Shown: in pieces, positions 24,476 through 35,884 of the stretch
Position numbering within the stretch: position 1 is the stretch's first letter
Layout: every line of letters starts with the position of its first letter
Source of the DNA: Epiperipatus broadwayi
Lineage: Eukaryota; Onychophora; Udeonychophora; Euonychophora; Peripatidae
NCBI GenBank assembly: GCA_028023455.1
Contig: JAQFVV010000021.1
Location: 4,616,853-4,680,852, forward strand
DNA length: 64,000 nt
Direction of reading: 5' to 3'
The notes under the pieces: generated by a model
Database searches by the model: none
What the model was told of the DNA's origin: nothing
The model's input: the letters and a program-made list of their open reading frames with translations, nothing else
Program-made: the position numbers and the translations under genes

Positions 24476-24845
24476 ATAATATTAATTCATCTATGTTCTT
24501 TATTACTATTACATAATGCTTTACTTATAACCCTCTTTTTTAACAGTTTTGATTGCCCCAGCAATCTTCTTCAGAACTTTCACTTATATTTCCAAATCTC
24601 AACTGCTAAATACAAACTTTAAAATTACAGTTATTTAAAGTTAAAAGTTAAAGTTATTTAATGTTTGAATTTAGTGGTTGCAATTTGGAGATATAAGTGA
24701 AGTTCTGAAGAAGATTTCTGGGGCAATTGAAACAGTTAAAAAGAGGGTTGTAAATAAAGGATTGTGAAATAGTAATAAAGAACATAGATTGTTTAATATT
24801 AAATTACATGGATTTGGCAATACAATAAAAAGACATAGTTATTAT
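24476..24845. mobile_element. Hairpin insertion with 12-bp target duplication
   Basis: TGTCCATAAAAT at 24464-24475 and 24846-24857 bounds the insertion. Arms of about 150 bp (from ATTAATTCATCTATGTTCTT and AACATAGATTGTTTAATATT inward) are inverted copies meeting near 24625. About 45 bases on the right, beginning AAATTACATGGATTTGG, are unpaired, so the tail is one-sided. No hammerhead boxes or protein. Confidence 0.8.
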
Positions 24846-25595
24846 TGTCCATAAAATGCTAATTTTTTCAGATTTTTTTTTCCGTTAAAAAATCAAGAAT
24901 AGCAGAACTGCCAAATCTACATTACAAAAAAAAAAAAAAAATTCTAAGCTAATATGAGTTATGATAACAGAACTGCCATGTTTTTTAAGGAAACATTGAA
25001 GAATTATCAACAAATATGAGGTATTGAGTTAAAAAAGAGGTTTAAAAATACTTAATAATTGAATTCTTAAATACATTTTTTGATGCAGTGTTTTTTAAAA
25101 AGCAGATTTTAGCATAATAATATGACAGACTGTTAAATATATTGAAGCAGTACTATCCAACCTTTAAAAATCCTATGAACACATTTAAAAAATGTTTATC
25201 TGATGGCTGCATTTTAACAGATAAATTATAATAGATCTAATTGGCACTAAACACACACATTTTTCGTAAATATTTGGAGCATGCACTTTGGATCAAAAGA
25301 ATACAAAGCTGTTTTTGACACATCTTATATTTGGAAAAATGCATGGATATACAGTGATATAAAAATGTGAAATAATAATATCAAGATTTTATTTTCTCAC
25401 TCTAAAAAAACCAAAACTTCCAGATGGGCTATCTAAAATCTCATTATTCTGTATTAAACAAATGTGGTTTTAATTTCTCCTTATTTGTATTAAACAAAAT
25501 AACTTAAATTTACCTACACACTTCAAACCACACTTAATTGAATACTATTGAATAGTTTAGCATTGAATCTGCATTGCTGATAAACTTTTGCCTTT

Positions 25596-25830
25596 TTTTC
25601 TATATCCTGTCACCCTCTCCTCTGAAACGCTCCCAGTGGAACCCAAGAATGTAAGAACAGTTCATGGTGTGTAGTATGATAGAAATAGAAAATAAAAGAA
25701 GCATAGTTTATTAGTAGTACCAATCTCAGCTATTTCTTATCACCCTTCTTTCTTAAACTATCCCCATTTGAATCCAAAAATATAAGAATAGTTTGCAGTG
25801 GATATGATGTTAGAAATTGAAAATACAGAT
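25596..25830. repeat. Diverged direct repeat, about 95 bp per unit
   Basis: Units at about 25600-25692 and 25733-25825 share TCACCCT, CCCA-T-GAA-CCAA, TATAAGAA-AGTT and AGAAAT-GAAAATA. Function unknown. Confidence 0.55.
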
Positions 25831-26226
25831 CTTAGTCATAAACTGAAAATCAAATAGTTGTTAATGAAGTATGATTTGGATCATGCACAGGCAAATTTAA
25901 ATTATGTTATTTTCTATAGTACATTTACCGTTCTAAGATATTATTATTTTAACATTTGCTTTTGAGGAAAACTCAGTGAAGGATTTATTTAATAAGTATT
26001 CTTGAACTTTCCTCTCCATGTAAGAAGCATTAACATTAATAACCTTAATTATGAAGTTTCATTGATATTTTTTTATTAATGACATTACAAACCAGCAAAG
26101 TTGTCTTAAAGTAGTAATACTTATATTATAGAATGAGTTCAGTAATAAGGTTATTAGTTAATTTAATAAAATCATTTTATTACATTGTATAGGCTTAACA
26201 CCTGCATTATATATGTAAATATATGT

Positions 26227-26300
26227 GGGATTCGAACTCAGACTTTCACACGACCCACAACTCTCAGTGCCATCTTATATTGCTGACCCACTTGCTCACT
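26227..26300 (-). other. tRNA-like segment of family A element
   Basis: The minus strand from about 26292 reads GTGGGTCAGCAATATAAGA, then about 30 bases, then TCTGAGTTCGAATCCC. The last part is a good pol III B-box (GGTTCGANTCC) with one change. The A-box is degenerate; the copy at 18.4 kb (AGTGGTAAGAG) is closer. A cloverleaf could not be drawn confidently. Confidence 0.45.
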
Positions 26301-26319
26301 TTGCTCACACACATTGAAA

Positions 26320-26395
26320 AGATTAATAATCTCCAATATACGTATTTCGTGCTAAACCAGCACTCGTCTGTTGGTCCAGATTATCATCTCCACAC
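26320..26395 (-). ncRNA. Hammerhead ribozyme, family A (U4 changed)
   Basis: The minus strand has CAGACGA (26370-26364), in which the invariant U4 is A. It is followed by stem II GTGCT/AGCAC (26363-26349), GAAA (26348-26345), the self-complementary stem III ATACGTAT, and the UA site. Stem I pairs CCAA/TTGG and GATAATC/GATTATT. All elements but U4 are consensus. Probably inactive. Confidence 0.7.
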
Positions 26396-26679
26396 ATATA
26401 TACAATCAGTACTCAGCTTTATATTAAGATAGCCAATCTTCATACTTTTATGGACAGGCTTCAAACTACTCCAACCCACAACTCTTCAGCCTTCCATTTC
26501 ATTGAAAATCTGATGATGGAATGTTCAAAGCCTACGTTAGTGCCAAGATTGTCATCCTACCCATGTTGACGTTTTGTCATTCTGACCTGAGTGGGTTGGA
26601 GTAGTTTGAAGCTTATCCATTGAAGTATGAAGATTGGCTATCTTAATATAAAGCTGAGTACTGATTGTATATATGTGTG

Positions 26680-26755
26680 GAGATGGTAATCTGGACCAAC
26701 TAATAAGTGCTGGTTTAGCACGAAATACGTTTATTGGTGATTATTCATCTTTTCA
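26680..26755 (+). ncRNA. Hammerhead ribozyme, family A, in the right arm (G5 and G8 changed)
   Basis: CTAATAA (26700-26706) has two core substitutions. Stem II (26707-26721), GAAA (26722-26725) and the UA site are kept, and stem III is ATACGTTT with one mispair. It is the inverted partner of the hammerhead at 26320-26395, and the two have decayed independently. Confidence 0.65.
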
Positions 26756-28316
26756 ACACGTGTGTGAAGAAGTGGGTCAGCAATATAAGATGGCACTGAG
26801 AGTTGTGGGTCGTGTGAAAGTCTGAGTTAAAATCATTTTTATAAATTGACTTTATATCAATATTTATATAAAGATTATTATATGTATTTGTTAATCTATA
26901 CAGTTCTTTCTTTGTGAGAATACATCAGTGTGTGGCTTAAAACTTCCATAAATATTGACCTTTTAAAGATTATAATCATAGTTCTTAATATTTATTGTCG
27001 AGATAATCTGCTAATAATATTCTTTCATGTATTATTATTAATAACAAATTTATATATAAATTCATGCTGTTGAAACGACGCTTGTGAATTGAATTCTTAT
27101 ATTAATTTAGTATTTAGGTGTTTTTCCAATATGTAATTATTTTAATAAAAAAAGAGTCTTGAATAACGATCGTTTTAATGTCATTATAATCGGAAAAAGT
27201 ATTTTTGTGAATAGATTTACATTTCTACGTGACGTTATTGTGTTTCTGTGATATACAGAAGAAAATTTTGTATTTAATTAATATTTAGCATTCAAGAATT
27301 AGCTCCAGATAAATATTTATTTACGTGAATAGAATAAATCTAGATCAAGATTCTATTTAAACACATATATATATAATAGTTGAGTAATTATAGCTATATA
27401 TTACTAGAGAAATTGTACCGGACTAGGCATTAGAAATTACGTGTAGATTTCACGTGATGTTTTTATAGTTTTAAAACAATATCCCTCCCAAAAAATAAAA
27501 ATCACCTATATTTTTGGCACGAGATTTATTTTTTGAAAACCGTTACAAAAATTTTATTTACAATTATACTTTCTCAGAGACTAGTCCGTAATTGGAAAAG
27601 TTGTCATTGTTAAATGTTGGAAAAGAACGACATTTAACTGGTATGACATCAAAAGATGCTTTAGACGGATTATACGATATGCATTAAAAATTCTTAAACT
27701 ATAGTAAAATGTAAAAATAATATTTAAATGAACAGTGAATAATATGATAATAAATTGCAAACAATTGCTAAACTAAACTTTCAATACACCGCTTATTTTC
27801 AAAACAAGACTATAATTAATTTTAAAAAACCTAAATACTGTATAAACACAAATATAAATTGAAACGACATTTATTAATAAGACCAATTCTATTGACTCTT
27901 ACGTTTTAATGGATTTTTAAAAATCAATTATACTTATATCCTTATAAATTGAAACACCAATTCTTATTAAGAGGAATCCTATTGGCTATGACATTTTTTT
28001 TAATTGATTATATGCCACGGTTCTTTTATTCTATGTTTTTTATTATTATTTTATTCAAATACATAATTTTGGTGCCAGCAGGTTTTTAAACATGACTATA
28101 TTCCTTCTCATAATCAAAGAAATTTGTAAAAACTTGCTGACGCCAAAATTATTTGCCTGGAGAAATAATATAACTTTGCCATATACTATTTAAATACATG
28201 TATATTATCTATACTAAACTTAATGTAAATAGAAGGACTTGAACTCAGACTTTCAAGCTCTCCACAGCTATTCACTCCATCTTATATAACTGAGACACAT
28301 GATTATGTTCACATGA

Positions 28317-28393
28317 CAAAGATAAATGATCTCCAATATACCTATTTCATGCTGAACTAGCACTCATCAGTTGGTTCTGATCACCATCTCTCA
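28317..28393 (-). ncRNA. Hammerhead ribozyme, family A, intact core
   Basis: On the minus strand CTGATGA (28370-28364), stem II GTGCT/AGCAT (28363-28349, five pairs with one G-U next to the core), GAAA (28348-28345), stem III ATAGGTAT (three pairs around a GG turn), then the UA cleavage site before TTGG. Stem I pairs CCAA with TTGG and, beyond an internal loop, GATC with GATC and further distal pairs. Every invariant core base is present. This is one of the two best candidates for cleavage in the window. Confidence 0.78.
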
Positions 28394-28587
28394 CACATAT
28401 ACACAATTAGTGTTCAGTTTATATTAAGATAGCAAATCTTCAAACTTTAATAGACAAGCTTCAATCGTCTCCACTCTTCAACCCTTCAGCTATCTATTTC
28501 ATTGAAAATCCAAGAATGGAACTTATCCATTAAAGTTTGAAAATTTGCTATCTTAATATAAACTGAGCACTGATTGTGTATATGAGT

Positions 28588-28652
28588 GAGAGATGGTGAT
28601 TTGGCCCAATCAGTGAATGAGCATGAAATACGTATATTGGAGATCATTTATC
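28588..28652 (+). ncRNA. Broken hammerhead relic, family A
   Basis: This is the inverted partner of the intact copy. The CTGATGA box and the 5' side of stem II have been lost or rearranged (CAATCAGTGAATGAGCAT), whereas GAAA, ATACGTAT and the UA site with TTGG remain. Confidence 0.5.
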
Positions 28653-28989
28653 ATTTTTATATTAATGTGGTCATGTGTATCAGTTATATAAGATGGAGTG
28701 GATACTGTGGGAATCTTGAAAGTCTGAGTTCAAAGCTTACCATATACTGTAATTAACTAAAATGTTCTGTTAATATCAGAGCCAATAACATTGCTCTTAA
28801 TAAGAAATAGTGTTTCAATAAATTACAAAAAAAAAAAAATCAATAGAAAGTGATTGTCTTCACACATTTGGTTTTAAAAGTTTTAAACTTAGTTGAGAAA
28901 GACTACTTAGATAGTTGAAAGTGCTTCTATATGGATTAAAAGTTTGAATTTATATTGCTGTATTTATTTTATTATTTGAATATAAAATT

Positions 28990-30250
28990 ATATATATACC
29001 CACACACATAATTTAGAGGAAGAATTTTGTTTGTTTGATGCCTAATTAAACAGTTCATACAAAAAAAAAAATATTTCATGAATAATAAAAAAATGTTACT
29101 TTAAGCCAAGAATAAATAATATTCACCATAGGTTTTATATATATTCAGTAAGCTTATAATTTTCAGTAGTTTATCTGAACTATGTATTTTCTAGCTTCAG
29201 AGCAGTCCATTAATGTATCATATATCAGATTTTCTTTTATGTTTGTCTAAAATTGGGTTTGAGTTGAGGTTCTGGTGGTTGGTTAATAATTGATATGTAA
29301 TCCCAAGTCATACATGATGTCTAAGTTTTTTTGGTGAATTAGTTGAGATTGCAGATGCTTCCACAATTATTAAAGCAGAATTCTTCATAGTTTTTCTGTC
29401 AGTGAGACAGGCTGACTTTCAAACAATGACAATCTTAGCCAATAGGTAGGCATTACCCTCTGGATTGAGAGGCACTACATCTATTCAGCTTCGATGAGCT
29501 ATATAATAATGGTGAAGAATTAACACACTTCTAGATACTTAGCAAATCATGTCCATATTACTGTGTTTACATTCTTCCTCACAGCTGTAGAGATGTTGAG
29601 CATTTTCAAGTACTTTTATGTATCCTACTTTTTAATAAAATGTGGGTAGTAAAAGCCATTGCCATGATGTATAATTGACTATCTTCTATCTCTATGCTTT
29701 CTTCTCATGTTTTTGGCTCCTAATAATAATTTGAATCTGATCAGCCCTTTTTATATAGCTTCCTTCCAACACAACCATGAAACATGTTTATCATAATTCA
29801 AAAACCAACATCCAACTTTGCTGAGTTTCACTAATTTTATCATTGTTTCTAATTTGTACTTCCATTAAATTTATTTATGTTCCTATTATTATCTGTTGCT
29901 TTTTGCACAACAACTATTTTAGTTAATTAGTTATTCTTATTTTGTCTTAATTAAGAAAAAAAAAGTTTTCAAATTCTTTTATGATCTTTATCTAGCATTT
30001 ACACAATTTGACTGAAATTTATTCATGCTAAATTTTATCAAAATAGTAAAAACATAGTCCGTTTATGATGTGCACTTAAACTTTATACACGCATATCTTT
30101 ATATGTTAATTAACTTTTTTAAATAAATTTTTGTATATTATTATGAATCTTTCCCTCAATGGAATAATCTTTTCCTTATTCTTAACTATAGTGATTTTAA
30201 AATACTCTAATTGAAGAAATACAAGCCATTGTATTATATTTTATATTTAT
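28990..30250. other. AT-rich stretch with one more complex patch
   Basis: No gene was recognised. The patch 29230-29830 is less AT-rich and may be decayed coding sequence on the minus strand, but no domain could be named and every frame is full of stops. Confidence 0.4.
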
Positions 30251-30894
30251 TACACTTTTGTCATTTTTCTTTTTGCATTTCCATGTGAAAATATTATCTA
30301 TCAGTCCATTAGCACATTTTCTCATACTCTCAAATATTAGGGTATATACTAAACAATTTTTTTACAAATACAAAAATATCTCTAGAATGCATGCATTTCA
30401 TATAGCTGTATGTATATTGATTGGTATACATATCTATTTGTTAATGAACTTGGTTTTGCATAAATCAAATCACATGATACTATGAATAAAAAGTGGACTA
30501 CTGTACTTTTATTTATAAATGTTGCCTTGACAACAAATTGAAGATTCCTTGCATTGATAAACTTGAGCTATTATCATGTAATTTATACCTATTTGTCTAT
30601 ATAATTTTTTTAAAAAATAACAAACAGTATCTAACAGATTCTAGATATAAAATAATTATGTCAAAGATTATTTTTTGGCAAGAAAATTAAAATATATCTA
30701 ATAATGATGATGATAATGATAATAACAAACGTCACTCAAAAATGAGTATGGTTTTTCTAATTCCAAAAAAGAGAGAAAACTACTCTAAAATTTTTGTATT
30801 TAATTTTCTAGTGGCTAGATTCTAATAAATTAATACTCAGTATTTGAACTCAGCATCTGTGATACTTTTATTATTTAATTTTACGTAATCATAT

Positions 30895-31495
30895 ATATAT
30901 ATATATATATGAAAATAATCTCAGTACACAACGCAGTATTGAAATAAATATCCAAATATCAAATCACCACACATGGTTAATAAATTCAACATCATCCTCT
31001 GTGAAATAAATATATAAATATATTAGAGTCCGTATATAGCCCGTTCAAAAAAATACCTCTACGAAACTATACGCTATTAGATCTTTAAGCAACAATCTTA
31101 ACTTGCTCCTAAACATACATGTTTACTATACTTAAATAAAGATAAACATTAGCCATTTTAATCTTTAAAACACCTAACTCATATATATATGAAAATAATC
31201 CCAATGTATAATACTATACTGAAATAAATATCCAAATGTCAAATCACCACACATGATTAAGAAAATATGAGCCAGTCAAGATCGTTGACTATTTAAATTT
31301 CACGTTCTTTATTTGAATTAGTTCGTATTTCAATATTTAAAATCAAATAGCATACCGTTTCAAAGAGGTACCTTTTTGAACTGGCTATTTTGAAATACCT
31401 ACTCTAATATATTTATATATTTATTTCACAGAGGACACGCTGAATTTCTAAACCATGTAAGATGATTTGATATTTGGATATGTGTATGTGATCAT
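30895..31495. repeat. Complex inverted and direct repeat
   Basis: A direct repeat pairs 30910-30975 with 31185-31258 (GAAATAAATATCCAAAT-TCAAATCACCACACATG). The end segment near 31405-31490 is an inverted relative of 30930-31035 (TATATTTATTTCACAGAGGA against TCCTCTGTGAAATAAATATA). The interior includes TACCTCTACGAAAC-like and TACCTTTTTGAAC segments. It is likely a nested hairpin element; target duplications were not resolved. Confidence 0.55.
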
Positions 31496-31499
31496 GTGT

Positions 31500-33930
31500 C
31501 AATTAATAAATTAGAGACTTAAAATAGATGTAATTTTTTAAAAAATAATAATGATAGGCATAAATTTAGTTGATAGTGACTATGATCCTAAATGATCGAA
31601 AATACTTCTGAAGCAATTTTTTTTATATTTGATGATGATGATTATTATTATTATTATTATTATTGTTGTTGTTGTTGTTATTATTATTATCTGAAATAAT
31701 TATATATTTTGCTGCTACACTTTTAGCATCTTGTAAAAGATAAAATAGAAAAGGAAAAGATACCATATATTACTTTATTTATATTCCAATTAATACTTAA
31801 ATGTTAATCTTCTTAAAGAATTAAACAGTAAAACTAGTTGATTTCCAGAGGTAGTGATAATTTTTCTATAGTGATTCCACTATTCTGTATCATATAGAAC
31901 AACCTCTTTTAAAGTTTTAATCTCTCCCCCTTTCTAGTATTTCTCTGTATATGCCAGTTATATAGCTAAGATGAGCTTTATCAATATACAATCACATAAA
32001 TAAATGTGTAATATGTATATATAAATTATGCTAGTGAGAATAAAGGACTAATAACTAATGTTAATATGGCAAATTAACATAATGAAGTACAGAAATTAAT
32101 GTTTAAAGTACAAATATATATTTAAGAGTAGGAAACATTATATAGATTCTGATTTGCTTATTTAAAGTAACAACAGATTTATTTTTACATTTAGAATTAT
32201 TATTCATTAATTTAAAATCTCTGTTGATGTTTATTACATCTACTTAATTAATGGAAGTATTGTTACAAAAAATGAGGACAAAATCAGGTATTCTCATATC
32301 TAATCCTATTTTGAAATGTAATTAGAAAGTACTAATTATAATTATAATGAATTATTAAACATTCACATTTACGTAATATCATTTACATTTTTTTTTTGTA
32401 CAAAACACTACTTATTTTATAAGCCTTCTAAATCTATCGTATATAAAAATCTAATCTTATTATTTACAGGACAGCCTGTCTGTGTGCAATAGGATTCCTT
32501 TACAAGATTATTATTTTCTGCAATTGTAAATTATTATGTTAGTATTTCTCTGGCAAGCATAATTTTATTTCTTTATTTTGATCATTTTTCTTTGTAAATT
32601 ATGAATTCAGCTGAACTGATATTTGCAAATTTTCCAACCATCATTCACATGCCATAGGCATTAATAAAGACTGGAATAAGTGAAGTTTTAGCAGAATGCA
32701 CTGAACAGTCATATAATTGGTCAAATTGCTGGCTTGAATATTATTTTGCTAAGCTCAACATTTTAATGAAATCATTATCAATATAATAATCTATTTTTGA
32801 ATCTATTAGTATTTATGCAATGGTTTATGATAGGAGGCCTCCATATATAGTAGTAATTTGGCTAGGCCTGATTTCAAATTCTAGAACAAAATCTCTAGTA
32901 CTCTTTTAATTAGATATAAGTGCTTGGACATCCGAGTTAAGAAAGGCTTGAAAATTAGTTACTGGGAAGTGAAATGTGCAAACTCCTTCAGGGTGGGATT
33001 TTTTTTTAAATATATACACTTAATATAATCTGCTAAGCATGCTTTCAATATCTTATAAGTGATATTATAATCATAGTGGTGCATCTATGAAGTCTAGAGA
33101 AGAGGTTGATAAAAATACTACGTTAATTGTATGTAAATTATATGTAAATGAGTTGGTCAATATGACCCATTTTTTAGAGAGGGGGGAGCAGGATTCTTTT
33201 TTGCTGTTAGCATTGGCATTATTTGCAATGTGCTAAGCTTCCTTTACTTTATGCTTCGCATCATATCTTTGTGAACATATGATTGGCACTAGTGTGAATT
33301 CAAATGCATGTCCAAGCTGGTTTTCATGGTCCAGAAATATGGATTCATGATTGGGATTATTTGTGGCTTTTTTATATAAATACTGGTGTTGATGCTGGTG
33401 CTAAACCGCATTGTAATTAGCTTGATTGCAGGAAATCTTGTATATGGTTTGTTTTGGGGAGTTTGTTCAGGGGGGGGGGTCTGACCCAAATTTTTCAGCA
33501 AAGATTTTCAATAAGTAATATTTTTCAAAGCTTTTGATATCCGTTTTTGTAAAATAGAGTAGACAAGAAAAGAAATGGAGAATATTATTTTAAACATATT
33601 AATTCGTTTTTAATATATATGATTTTTTTTAATTATCTACTTTAAAACAGCTTATTTTGTATCCTGAAAATAATTTGCTCTTTTAATTAAAGAATTAATA
33701 TGTTTAAAATAACATTCTCCCTTTCTTTTCTTGATTAACAGTCTACTCTATTTTATAAGAAAATTGACTATTTACATAATCTGCCATATTTAATTTATTG
33801 TAAATCAATTGAAAAACATTCTCCTAGCTTTTCCCCTCAGACACTATTATATTAATTAATCACATATTCCTATTAAACTAAAGATTTACTAATAAGAATA
33901 CATACTTTCATTTATGCATAAAATCTACTT
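31500..33930. other. AT-rich non-coding stretch
   Basis: Only an ATT trinucleotide run with a GTT block (31645-31690) and a G-run near 33470 stand out. An imperfect inverted pair lies at about 33540-33605 and 33700-33755 (AAATAGAGTAGAC against GTCTACTCTATTT). No gene was seen. Confidence 0.45.
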
Positions 33931-33941
33931 TCATAATATCA

Positions 33942-34178
33942 ATATATTGTACAGGCTTAAACCTGCATTTATATATGTAATATATGCGGGATTCGAACTC
34001 AGATTTTCACACGACCCACCACTCTCAGTGCCATCTCATATTGCTGACCCACCTGATCACACACATGTTGAAAAGATAAATAATCACCAATATACGTATT
34101 TCATGCTAAACCAGCAATCATCAGTTGGTCTAGATTACTATCCTCACACACACATATATATATAATCAGTACTCAGCT
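33942..34178 (-). mobile_element. Family A ribozyme retroposon, single-arm copy, 13-bp target duplication
   Basis: TTTCATAATATCA (33929-33941) and TTTCATGATATCA (34179-34191) differ at one base and bound a 237-bp insertion. Read on the minus strand, it starts just upstream of the hammerhead, continues through the tRNA-like segment with GAGTTCGAATCCCGC, and ends in the terminal stem-loop GCAGGTTTAAGCCTGTAC. It is 5'-truncated and not palindromic. It fixes the element's 3' end and shows that a simple form is also inserted. Confidence 0.75.
34074..34145 (-). ncRNA. Hammerhead ribozyme, family A, intact core boxes
   Basis: CTGATGA (34124-34118), stem II TTGCT/AGCAT (34117-34103; four pairs plus a U-U mismatch beside the core), GAAA (34102-34099), stem III ATACGTAT and the UA site, all on the minus strand. 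Stem I pairs CCAA/TTGG, then TAATC with GATTA. All invariant bases are present. The U-U next to the core may slow cleavage. Confidence 0.72.
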
Positions 34179-34740
34179 TTTCATGATATCATAAACTAAT
34201 TTCTTTTTTATTATTATTAACATGGGCAAAAAAAAGACGCTTTCCAGAGGCCATTTTGATTTATTTGATTGTTTTTGCTACTGAGAAGGCAAAAAAGTCT
34301 ACAAAATACCCACAATCCACTTGAATTAATTATTATGGAGATATAGATATCATTTTAAAATTTATTTTACTTTAGTCAGCTCCCATATTTTTCATTATTC
34401 CTTTACAACCCTATAACAACTTATATAAAAATCACAATTTTCACATTTTAAACATAGGATTATTGACATTCTAAGATGCATTTTGACTGAACTATTTTTT
34501 TCCAATTTATTGTTATTCTATATTTATTTAATTAGCTAACAAGTAATATTTTTTCAATATTCTCTTATCGGAGATTACTCTCTTCTAACAAGTACGCGGA
34601 TGAATATCAATCATTAATTATCTGACAGAAATTATTACATATTTTTAAACTTTATATCTAAATTTTAATTAAGATAAAATATATCTTTTGATTTTTTATA
34701 TGTATTTTAGCAAACACGTACTTTTATTTTTTTATCTTAT

Positions 34741-34802
34741 TCTGAATTAACGTTCAACATTTTAAATATATCAGAATTAACGTTCAACATTTTAAATATA
34801 TA
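34741..34802. repeat. 30-bp tandem duplication
   Basis: GAATTAACGTTCAACATTTT followed by AAATATAT occurs twice in direct succession. Confidence 0.9.
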
Positions 34803-35884
34803 TATTGGCCTAGCGGTTAGAGTATAAATAGAAAAGAAAAAAAAAACAATAAGGGATAGTAGTATAGGAGTTATGTCAAAAAATATTTAAATACTGTAAA
34901 GTGTCAAAAACATTTGCAGTTTGAGATAATGTTAGGAAGACAAGAATGAATGATGTTATGGTATATATGGCCACTGAAGATAGTCAAACTATAATGTAGT
35001 GAAACAGTAGTATATATGAATGCTTATTTAAGGATATACAGAGTCTCAAAAAAAGGGGAACAAAATAATGGTTATAGGGAATAAGAATGGGCATATTGAA
35101 GAAATTGATGACTTGGATAACAAGAATGGACGGCTTTTGAAATTTTTTTGTCAGAGAATGAATTTGAGCATTGGAAATTTATCAAATATTTATGAGGGGC
35201 AATACATATAGTCTAGAAATAATGTATTTCACACATAGATTATGTATTAGTAGAGAAAGAGGGAATGAATAAAGTATGGAAAATTAAAGTATTTGGTAAT
35301 AATGAAGAGAGAGTATGCAATAGTGATCATAATTTCTTTATAGTAAAATCACTAGTAATGTGATGAAAAATAGAAATAAAAGTAGAAAGGATGATGAAAT
35401 ATGTGGATGGGGAATGAATGATAAGAATAAGTTAGAAGAGTATAAAATAAAAGTAGAAGGAATCATGGAAGTTTGTTGGGAGTGAATATAAGATTTGGTG
35501 TGGGGAAGTAGTAAAGGAAACAAATAGGGTTTTAGGTGAGAATATTCAGAAGAATAAAAGTGTAAAAGAGAGGAAGAAAGTATGCAGAGAATATAACTGT
35601 GCTATTAAAAACAAAGAAAATAAAAAAGATATTAATATTAAATGGGAAAACTATTTAAATAAAAAGAAGTTGACTGAAATAGATAGATAATTACAGAGCG
35701 AGAATAAAATTAAATACTAAATTATTGGAGGATATTAATAAAAGTAGAAGAGATGAGAGTAAAAATTTTTGGAAATATATTAAAAGAAGAATTATAGGGG
35801 AAAGAGAAATATGTTTTACTAAATGGTGAGGAGAAAGAGTGTAGTTCTAGAAAAGAATTAGAGACAATCTAAAATAAATATGTA

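Larger units (their letters stand above)
26179..26827 (-). mobile_element. Family A ribozyme retroposon, hairpin form, 12-bp target duplication
   Basis: TAAAATCATTTT at 26167-26178 and 26828-26839 bounds a 649-bp insertion. The left arm, read on the minus strand, is a nearly full family-A unit: 5' region, hammerhead (26395-26320), tRNA-like part with B-box GAGTTCGAATCC (near 26240-26228) and the terminal stem-loop near 26210-26192. The right arm is a shorter inverted copy starting near 26590, and it stops exactly before the B-box. Only the left arm has the 3' tail. The pattern is that of a retroposed unit carrying an inverted partial copy of itself at its 5' end. Confidence 0.8.
28188..28739 (-). 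mobile_element. Family A ribozyme retroposon, hairpin form, 9-bp target duplication
   Basis: CCATATACT at 28179-28187 and 28740-28748 bounds the insertion. The left arm (minus orientation) has the 3' part with a B-box-like GAGTTCAAGTCC, an intact hammerhead (28393-28317) and the GATTTGCTATC segment. The right arm from about 28510 repeats this in plus orientation with a damaged hammerhead. A tail of about 45 bases exists on the left only. The short duplication makes the boundaries less certain than for the 26.2-kb copy. Confidence 0.7.

Noticed and set aside
26223-26432. 69-residue plus-strand frame, similar to those at 33914 and (minus) 18265
   Set aside because: These are conceptual translations of the antisense of the family-A ribozyme element; their similarity comes from the repeat, not from a protein.
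26505-26525. CTGATGATGGAATG near the centre of the 26-kb hairpin
   Set aside because: No stem II and no GAAA box; it is simply part of the element's 5' region.
29230-29830. Possible transposase or integrase relic on the minus strand
   Set aside because: No recognisable motif in any frame, and too many stops.
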